Positions 13,589 through 18,247 of a stretch of 18,247 nt of DNA are shown in pieces (position 1 is the first letter of the stretch; every line of letters begins with the position of its first letter). Position numbers and translations under genes: made by a program. The notes beneath the pieces were generated by a model. The model was not told the origin of the DNA. It saw nothing but the letters and a program-made list of their open reading frames with translations, and did no database searches. Origin of the DNA: JAVBNC01 sp031551765 (lineage in GTDB: Bacteria > Desulfobacterota > Desulfovibrionia > Desulfovibrionales > Desulfovibrionaceae); assembly GCA_031551765.1 (NCBI GenBank), contig JAVBNC010000064.1, positions 1-18,247 of the forward strand, given 5' to 3'.

Positions 13589-13797
13589 GATAAAGTTCTT
13601 CGGAAGGGGGAGGAGGTCCGGAGGAAGGGGGGAGCCTTCTTTTTTCCGCTCCTGCGGCGGAAAGATGCCGGACCGGCAAAGCCGGGTCCGGCCCGCCTTG
13701 TCGCTCCATAGGCCCTGGCGGGCCTGGCCTGCGCTACGCTCCGGCCCCCTCCGGGGGTATACGGCCCTCTCTTCCTCCGGGCGTCGCGTCAGCAACA
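13589..13797. repeat. Dispersed extragenic repeat family R2, copy B, interrupted
   Basis: GATAAAGTTCTTCGGAAGGG (from 13589) through the G-rich GGAGGTCCGGAGG and CTTCTTTTTTCC (to about 13647) matches the first part of R2. The last part, CTTCCTCCGGGCGTCGCGTCAGC (about 13771-13793), matches the end of copy A. Between them lie about 110 bp absent from copies A and C, including the hairpin GCCGGACCGGC-AAA-GCCGGGTCCGGC (13667-13692). The final block sits 6 nt from the glpR stop codon, as copy A does for the HD gene. No coding sequence is present between mdh and glpR. Confidence 0.65.
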
Positions 13798-13799
13798 TC

Positions 13800-14561
13800 T
13801 CAACACAGGTGCAAAGTGATGCCGGTACTGTCGATAAGGCTGCGCCAGTTGCGGGCCAGGGGGCTGTTGGTATAGATGGCCGCCAGGTCTTTCATTTCGC
13901 CAACGCGCACCATGGCCCGGCGGCCGAACTTGGTGTTGTCCGCCACCAGGTGCACTTTGCGGGCGCACTGGAGAATGGCGCGGGCCACCTGGACTTCGTA
14001 GTGGTCAAAGTCGAGCAGGGTGCCTTCCGCGTCAATGCCGGAAATGCCGATAATGCCGTAATCCACGCGGAACTGGCGGATGAAATCCATGGCGCTGGGC
14101 CCCACCACGCCCTGGTCCCGGCCGCGCACATTGCCGCCGGCCACCAGCACGTCGAAACTGTCGTTTTCCGAGCAGATGCGCGCCACGTTGAGGTTGTTGG
14201 TGATGATGGTCAGGTCCCTGTGGTCCAGCAGGGCTTTGGCCACTTCTTCCGTGGTGGTGCCGATATTGAGGATCAGGGACGCACCGTTGGGAATATGCGC
14301 GGCCGTCAGTTTCCCGATACGCTGCTTTTCCTGCAAATGGATGGTGCGGCGCAGGCGGTAGGCCAGGTTTTCCGTGCTGGAACAGGCGGCCGCGCCGCCG
14401 TGGAAACGTTCCAGCAGCTTCTGGTCCGCCAGTTCGTTAAGGTCTTTGCGGATGGTCTGCGGCGTGACCCCGAAATGTTTGGTTAAATGCTCAATGCCCA
14501 AAAAGCCCTGATGGCGGACAAGTTCAAGAATGGCGCGTCGTCTGACAGCTGGTTTGGGCAT
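13800..14561 (-). CDS. glpR: DeoR-family repressor GlpR (glycerol-3-phosphate regulon)
   Basis: 253 residues, the same length class as E. coli GlpR (252) and clearly similar along its whole length. The N-terminal winged helix-turn-helix covers about 8-60: ILELVRHQGFLGIEHLTKHF, then the recognition helix VTPQTIRKDLNELADQKLLERFHGGAA. The C-terminal effector domain carries IPNGASLILNIGTTTEEVA, NNLNVA, LVAGGNVRGRDQGVVG, DYGIIGISGID, and ADNTKFGRRAMVRVG, as in GlpR, which senses glycerol 3-phosphate. The start is the ATG at 14561 with GAGGAG 8 nt upstream; upstream in-frame codons add residues unlike GlpR. It is divergent from glpA across 335 bp, the usual place for a repressor of that operon, and probably also controls itself. 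Binding of glycerol 3-phosphate would release repression. Confidence 0.93.
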   Translation of the reverse strand: MPKPAVRRRAILELVRHQGFLGIEHLTKHFGVTPQTIRKDLNELADQKLLERFHGGAAACSSTENLAYRLRRTIHLQEKQRIGKLTAAHIPNGASLILNIGTTTEEVAKALLDHRDLTIITNNLNVARICSENDSFDVLVAGGNVRGRDQGVVGPSAMDFIRQFRVDYGIIGISGIDAEGTLLDFDHYEVQVARAILQCARKVHLVADNTKFGRRAMVRVGEMKDLAAIYTNSPLARNWRSLIDSTGITLHLC

Positions 14562-14666
14562 ATACGATGCTCCTCGAACGAAAGTCGGTAGCAAGGGAGT
14601 GCATCGCGCCTTCGGCCGCCCGGCGCGGAAAAACAACCGGCCGTGCGTAGCGCGCTAATATTCCTG

Positions 14667-14695
14667 CCTATACACTTAGAAAGCGCGCAACTCAA
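14667..14695 (-). promoter_or_regulatory. Candidate glpR promoter
   Basis: On the minus strand TTGAGT (14695-14690) is followed after 17 bp by TATAGG (14672-14667), both close to sigma-70 consensus. It points at glpR with a leader of about 100 nt. Confidence 0.5.
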
Positions 14696-14729
14696 GTCGC
14701 GCGGGAGGCTCGAATCCGGACCGCGCCGC

Positions 14730-14757
14730 TTGTTTTACGAAAATAATTTAGCATAAT
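14730..14757 (+). promoter_or_regulatory. Candidate glpAB promoter
   Basis: TTGTTT (14730-14735) and CATAAT (14752-14757) are separated by 16 bp, in an unusually AT-rich patch, giving a leader of about 130 nt before glpA. A TTACGAAAATAAT element overlaps the spacer, where a repressor would block initiation. Confidence 0.45.
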
Positions 14758-14896
14758 ATGCCTTGCCGCGCAGCAAAAAAAGTTCTCTTGCGAAAAAAAT
14801 GACTTTTGATATCGTTCGTTCAGGCACATGCCGTGCCGGGAAAAAGCATTTTGCAACGGTTTTGACGCGCGCCGCGCGCGGGCCGCAGGAGGGAAC

Positions 14897-16507
14897 ATGG
14901 CTGAATTGTCGCTGCCAAGGGAACTGAGCCCTGGCGTATGGCAAACGGACGTGCTGGTTATCGGCGCGGGCGCCACGGGCACAGGCATTGCCCGTGATCT
15001 CGCCCTGCGCGGTGTTTCCTGTCTTGTGGCGGAATGGCGCGACGTGGCGGCCGGGGCTTCCGGCGGCAACCACGGCCTGCTGCACAGCGGCGCGCGCTAC
15101 GTGGCCCGGGACACGGAAGCCGCCGCCGAATGCCGGGAAGAGGGCGCGCTGGTCAAGCAGCTCGCGCCCCACTGCGTGGAAGACTGCGGCGGTCTTTTCG
15201 TGGCCGTGGAAGGGGACGACCTTAGCTACGCCGATGCCTTCCCCGCTTACTGCGCCCAGGCGGGCATCATTCCCCAGGAAGTCGACCCGCAAGAAGCCCG
15301 CGCCCTGGAACCGGCCCTGTCCCCCAAGGTGGTGCGGGCCTATGCCGTGCCGGACGCCTCCGTGGACCCTTTCCGCCTCTGCCTGGACAACATGGCCCAC
15401 GCCGCGTCCCTGGCGGGCAGCGTGATTTTGCCCCACGTGCGCGTCACCGGCCTGGACGTCAAAAAGCACGCCATCACCACCGTGCATGCCGTGCACTCGG
15501 TCAGAGGGGCCATCCGCATTCAGGCCAAACAGGTGGTCAACGCCGCCGGGGCTTGGGCCGCGGAACTGGTGACCATGGTCGGGGCCGCCTTGCCCATGCT
15601 CTTTTCCAAAGGCACGCTGCTGGTCACCCACGACAGGCTGGCCAAGCGGGTCATCAACCGCCTGCGGCCGCCGGGCAACGGCGACATTCTGGTGCCGGGC
15701 GGCACGGTTTCCGTACTGGGCACCACCTCCGTCCATCTCACGGACCTCTCGCACATCCAGTCCACTGTGGCGGAAGAAGAGGAAAACCTGCGTGAGGCCA
15801 TAGCCATGCTGCCGTCCCTGGGCAAAGAGCGTTTCATCCGGGCCTACGCCGGGGTGCGTCCCCTGGTGGGCAGCGGCGAGGACGCGCGGTCCGTTTCCCG
15901 CAACTACACGTTGCTGCGCCACGACAAACGCAAGGAAGGCGGCCTGGAAAACATGGTCACCATTACCGGCGGCAAGCTGACCACCTACCGGCTGATGGCG
16001 GAAAAAACCACGGACGTGGTCTGCGAGCGCCTGGGCGTGACCGCCCCCTGCCGCACCCGTACGGAACCGTTGCCTTCCGTGTCCGCTTCCAGTTGGACGG
16101 AGCCGGGGCATTCGGCCAAGGCCTGGGTCACTTGCCACGAGCCTTCCAACCCCGTGCTCTGCGAATGCGAAATGGTGCAGGCGGACACGGTCAAGGAAAT
16201 CGTGGCTTCGCTGCCGGAAAAAGATCAATCCGTGCTGCATTCCCTGGGCTTGCGCAGCCGGGTGGGCAAGGGGCCCTGCCAGGGCGCGTTCTGCTCCATC
16301 CGGGTCACGGCCGCGCTGTATGACGGCGGAGTATTCAAATCCCGCGAAGGCATCAGCCAGTTGGTCAGTTTTTTGCGCTCGCGCTTCAAGGGGCAGAAGC
16401 CCATACTCTGGGGCACGCAACTGGCCCAGTCCGAACTGGCGGAAGCCCTGCACTGCGGGCTGTTCAGCCTGGAACGGGAAGCGAGCAAAGAGGTGGATCA
16501 TGATTAA
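14897..16507 (+). CDS. glpA: Anaerobic glycerol-3-phosphate dehydrogenase subunit A
   Basis: 536 residues (E. coli GlpA 542). It oxidises sn-glycerol 3-phosphate to dihydroxyacetone phosphate using FAD. The FAD Rossmann motif VLVIGAGATGTGIARDLALRG has Gly23, Gly25 and Gly28; GASGGNHGLLHSGARYV is the conserved GlpA/GlpD loop; RAYAGVRPLVG and VTITGGKLTTYRLMAEKTTD are the C-terminal FAD/substrate motifs. The last quarter is a BFD-type [2Fe-2S] domain with LCECE (Cys422, Cys424) and GPCQGAFC (Cys461, Cys466). The ATG at 14897 has AGGAGG 4 nt upstream; the frame is open further upstream but without family similarity. It overlaps glpB by 8 bp, so they are one operon, probably repressed by GlpR. GlpA and GlpB form a peripheral dimer that normally docks on the membrane through GlpC, which is not in this window. 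Confidence 0.95.
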   Translation: MAELSLPRELSPGVWQTDVLVIGAGATGTGIARDLALRGVSCLVAEWRDVAAGASGGNHGLLHSGARYVARDTEAAAECREEGALVKQLAPHCVEDCGGLFVAVEGDDLSYADAFPAYCAQAGIIPQEVDPQEARALEPALSPKVVRAYAVPDASVDPFRLCLDNMAHAASLAGSVILPHVRVTGLDVKKHAITTVHAVHSVRGAIRIQAKQVVNAAGAWAAELVTMVGAALPMLFSKGTLLVTHDRLAKRVINRLRPPGNGDILVPGGTVSVLGTTSVHLTDLSHIQSTVAEEEENLREAIAMLPSLGKERFIRAYAGVRPLVGSGEDARSVSRNYTLLRHDKRKEGGLENMVTITGGKLTTYRLMAEKTTDVVCERLGVTAPCRTRTEPLPSVSASSWTEPGHSAKAWVTCHEPSNPVLCECEMVQADTVKEIVASLPEKDQSVLHSLGLRSRVGKGPCQGAFCSIRVTAALYDGGVFKSREGISQLVSFLRSRFKGQKPILWGTQLAQSELAEALHCGLFSLEREASKEVDHD

Positions 16508-17789
16508 ATCCTCCGCCATGAAAAGCGAGCTGGAAACCGAACTGGCCGTCCTGGGCGCGGGCCTTGCCGGGCTTGCCGCCAGCGCTTTTGCCCTGGACCG
16601 GGGGTTGTCCGTGGCCAGGGTGGGCGGCACCGGCGGGCTGGCTTTCACCACCGGCTACCTTGACCTGCTGGGCGTTTCCCTGCCGGAGCAGAGCGGCTTT
16701 CTGGCCGAACCCCTGGAAGGCCTGGACACCCTGCGCGCCGCGCAGCCCGGCCACCCGTATGCCAAAATCGCCAACAGCGAGATCAGAGCCGCGTTCACGG
16801 AATTCCTGGCCTGTCTGGAAGGCGCGGGCCTGCCCTATGCCATGCCCGGCCAGAACATTCTGACCTTTTCCCCGCTGGGCACGCTCAAATGCACCTACGC
16901 CGTGCCCCGGACCATGCTGGCCGGTACGGAAGCTTTTGTGGCCCGCACGCCCTGTCTGCTGGTGGACTTTGCGGGCCTCAAGGCCTTTTCCGCCAGGGAA
17001 ATGGCCGCTAACCTGCACCCCTATTGGCCGGACATTAAAACCGCCACCGTCGCTTTCCCGGACCTGTCCTGGAGCGGGGAACTTTACGCGGAAGCCATGG
17101 CCCGCAGCCTGGAAGTGCCCGCCACCCGCGAAGCCCTGATCGAAGCCATCCGGCCGCATCTTGGCTCCGCGCGCTGCGTGGGCCTGCCCGCCGTGCTCGG
17201 GGTATTCGGCAGCGCGGCCGCCTGTGCCCATCTCAGCCAGGGCCTGGGCCTGCCGGTCTTTGAAGTGCCCACGCTGCCGCCCGGCGTGCCCGGTCTGCGT
17301 CTGCGCGAGTGCATGGACGATTACCTGCGCGCCAAGGGCATGAGTCTGTTCACGCAGCGCCGCGTGTTCGCCGTGCGCCGCGAAAACGGTAATTTCCTGC
17401 TGGACATAGGCGAAAACGCGCCGGACACCACCCTGCGCGCCAAGGCCCTGATATTGGCCAGCGGCCGTTTCCTCAGCGGCGGCCTGTACGGCTGCCGGGA
17501 AAAAGGCGTTGTGGAGCCCTTATTGAACCTGCCCGTCAGCTCCCCGGACCGCGAACACTGGCACAGCGACGAGTATTTCGATCCCGCCGGCCACGGCATC
17601 AACAAAGCCGGTCTGATGGTGGACGAAAGCTTCCGCCCCGTGAAGGCCAACGGCTCTCTCGTGGACCCCAAGCTCCATGCCGCCGGAGCCATCCTCTCCG
17701 GCCAGGACTGGGTACGCGAAAAATCCGGAGCTGGCATAGCCATTTCTTCGGCCTGGAAAGCGGTGAATGCGTATATGGCGGGTCGATAA
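16500..17789 (+). CDS. glpB: Anaerobic glycerol-3-phosphate dehydrogenase subunit B
   Basis: 429 residues (E. coli GlpB 419). GlpB is the flavin-containing partner that passes electrons from GlpA. The dinucleotide motif LAVLGAGLAGLAAS has Gly19, Gly21 and Gly24. Family segments GGTGGLAFTTGYLDLLG, VPTLPPGVPGLRLRECMDDYL, ALILASGRFLSGGLYG and the C-terminal AAGAILSGQDWVREKSGAGIAISSAWKA are present. The ATG at 16500 has AGGTGG 3 to 4 nt upstream and lies inside the end of glpA (8-bp overlap), so translation is coupled; an ATG at 16518 is the alternative start. No glpC-like gene follows: after the stop codon come repeats and hairpins to the window end. Repeat R1 copy 2 begins within the stop codon. 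Electrons must leave through a partner encoded elsewhere. Confidence 0.93.
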   Translation: MIKSSAMKSELETELAVLGAGLAGLAASAFALDRGLSVARVGGTGGLAFTTGYLDLLGVSLPEQSGFLAEPLEGLDTLRAAQPGHPYAKIANSEIRAAFTEFLACLEGAGLPYAMPGQNILTFSPLGTLKCTYAVPRTMLAGTEAFVARTPCLLVDFAGLKAFSAREMAANLHPYWPDIKTATVAFPDLSWSGELYAEAMARSLEVPATREALIEAIRPHLGSARCVGLPAVLGVFGSAAACAHLSQGLGLPVFEVPTLPPGVPGLRLRECMDDYLRAKGMSLFTQRRVFAVRRENGNFLLDIGENAPDTTLRAKALILASGRFLSGGLYGCREKGVVEPLLNLPVSSPDREHWHSDEYFDPAGHGINKAGLMVDESFRPVKANGSLVDPKLHAAGAILSGQDWVREKSGAGIAISSAWKAVNAYMAGR

Positions 17790-17880
17790 AGGCAATTTTG
17801 TCGAAGCCATCTAAGAGTCGAAGCAGGGCGCTGCCCTGCACCCGCCAAGGGCTAGCGCCCCTGGACCCCGTTCAGGGTGA
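17788..17880 (+). repeat. Dispersed extragenic repeat family R1, copy 2
   Basis: It starts AAAGGCAATTTTGTCGAAGCC, with its first bases shared with the glpB TAA stop. It contains GCAGGGC-GCT-GCCCTGC, then CCAAGGGC/GCCCCTGG, and ends CCCCGTTCAGGGTGA. It matches R1 copy 1 behind selD over its full length, in the opposite absolute orientation but the same orientation relative to the upstream gene. The first hairpin is identical in both copies. Confidence 0.85.
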
Positions 17881-18101
17881 CTAAGAAAATGGTGCGCGAC
17901 TGCCGTTCTGTTGATTCGGCACGTCCTGTGCCTCGCCCCTGCGGGGCGCCGGGGAGGACCCCTGCGGGCAATTCCGCTATCCTGCGGAATTGTCGCGCCA
18001 CGGCGCTCGCATACTGGCGGGTGCTGGCCTGAAAAGTTGAACGAGGCGGAACCGTAATTGTACGGTTCCGTGGTATCAAAGAGAAACGGCCCCATACACC
18101 C
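17881..18101. other. Gene-free segment with stable inverted repeats
   Basis: I find no gene. Three hairpins stand out: GCCCC-TGC-GGGGC (17935-17947), CAATTCCGC/GCGGAATTG (17969-17977/17984-17992, perfect 9 bp) and GGAACCGT/ACGGTTCC with an AATTGT loop near 18048-18069. None is followed by a T-run. The composition resembles the other extragenic repeats here, so this is likely a mosaic of degraded repeat units. Confidence 0.55.
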
Positions 18102-18187
18102 TGATAAAGTTTTTAGGGAAAGGGGATGGGGGTCTGGGGGAAGGGGCAAACCCCTTTTTCCCAAAAGGGGTTTTCCCCTTCCCCCCG
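18102..18187. repeat. Dispersed extragenic repeat family R2, copy C
   Basis: GATAAAGTTTTTAGGGAAAG leads into GGATGGGGGTCTGGGGGAAGG, then AAACCCCTTTTTCCC-AAAAGGGGTTT and CCCCTTCCCCCC. It matches copy A in length and order. In this copy the internal AAACCCCTTTT / AAAAGGGGTTT arms form a long perfect hairpin, and the outer GGGGAAGGGG / CCCCTTCCCC parts can also pair. After it, 60 nt to the window end hold no gene. Confidence 0.75.
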
Positions 18188-18247
18188 CCGCCGGCGGAAA
18201 TTTCCATGAGCATATCGTGAAGAGACAAAGACCGGGCGCTGCTGCCA

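Larger units (their letters stand above)
14562..14896. promoter_or_regulatory. Divergent glpR/glpA regulatory region
   Basis: 335 bp without a gene. Two half-sites face each other, GAACGAA (14576-14582) and TTCGTTC (14815-14821), similar to the GTTCG/CGAAC core known for E. coli GlpR operators. A direct repeat TTACGAAAATAAT (14735-14747) and TTGCGAAAAAAAT (14788-14800) is spaced 53 bp, about five helical turns. An inverted repeat GCGCGCT/AGCGCGC (14650-14656/14682-14688) brackets the glpR -10. These are eye-found candidates only. Confidence 0.4.

Noticed and set aside
14735..16651. Long minus-strand open frame antisense to glpA
   Set aside because: Shadow of a high-GC gene, rich in His/Gln/Gly runs and without recognisable domains; glpA on the plus strand is certain.
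18102..18187. R1/R2 repeats as a CRISPR array
   Set aside because: Copies are scattered kilobases apart, variable in sequence, and lack regular spacers.

Overview
This 18.2 kb window is high-GC DNA that reads like a chromosome segment of a Desulfovibrionaceae-type anaerobe (sulfate reducer or close relative). The inference rests on gene content: a selenocysteine-containing selenide, water dikinase; a LarC-family nickel protein; a DUF401 transporter; a GlpA/GlpB flavoprotein pair; and dispersed GC-rich extragenic repeats packed against gene ends. It is not a species-level call. I see no tRNA, rRNA, CRISPR array, insertion sequence, integrase or phage gene. The long open frames antisense to the real genes are high-GC shadows.

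Layout. (1) 99-2806, minus strand: selD, then a short LarC with a 27-histidine tail, then an HD-domain protein. selD is the highlight: its true start is at 2806, and the gene reads through an in-frame TGA (2744-2746) at the catalytic Cys/Sec position, with a SECIS-like hairpin just after it. (2) 2997-4725, plus strand: a lipoprotein and a hypothetical protein, both unrecognised, with a possible terminator/antiterminator leader in front of the second. (3) 4736-6031, minus strand: a DUF401 membrane permease. (4) 6286-11396, plus strand: an ABC importer with a periplasmic binding protein of the AfuA/FbpA type, an ATPase, a fused two-domain permease and a second ATPase. A strong hairpin follows the binding-protein gene, and a structured spacer of about 196 nt precedes the second ATPase. 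(5) 11518-12246: a lipoprotein resembling M48 metalloproteases but with HExxH degraded to HLMGQ. (6) 12573-13502: malate dehydrogenase, behind a promoter region with three GCAATAT boxes. (7) 13800-17789: a divergent glycerol-3-phosphate cluster, glpR (minus) against glpA-glpB (plus), with no glpC in the window. (8) 17790-18247: no gene, only repeats and hairpins.

How the parts fit. SelD makes selenophosphate for selenocysteine synthesis, and LarC-type proteins handle nickel. Their adjacency suggests, but does not prove, a role in nickel/selenium enzyme maturation such as [NiFeSe] hydrogenase. GlpA/GlpB would oxidise glycerol 3-phosphate to dihydroxyacetone phosphate and feed electrons to a membrane or quinone partner encoded elsewhere, with GlpR as the likely local repressor. 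Malate dehydrogenase is central carbon metabolism. The ABC importer's substrate cannot be read from sequence alone; ferric iron, phosphonate, sugar-phosphate and related small anions are all possible for this family.

Two families of dispersed extragenic repeats occur. R1 has copies at 1639-1730 and 17788-17880, in opposite orientations but each directly behind a stop codon in the sense direction of its gene (selD, glpB). R2 has copies at 1-92, 13589-13797 (interrupted) and 18102-18187. Two R2 copies lie at an identical distance from the stop codons of the HD gene and glpR.
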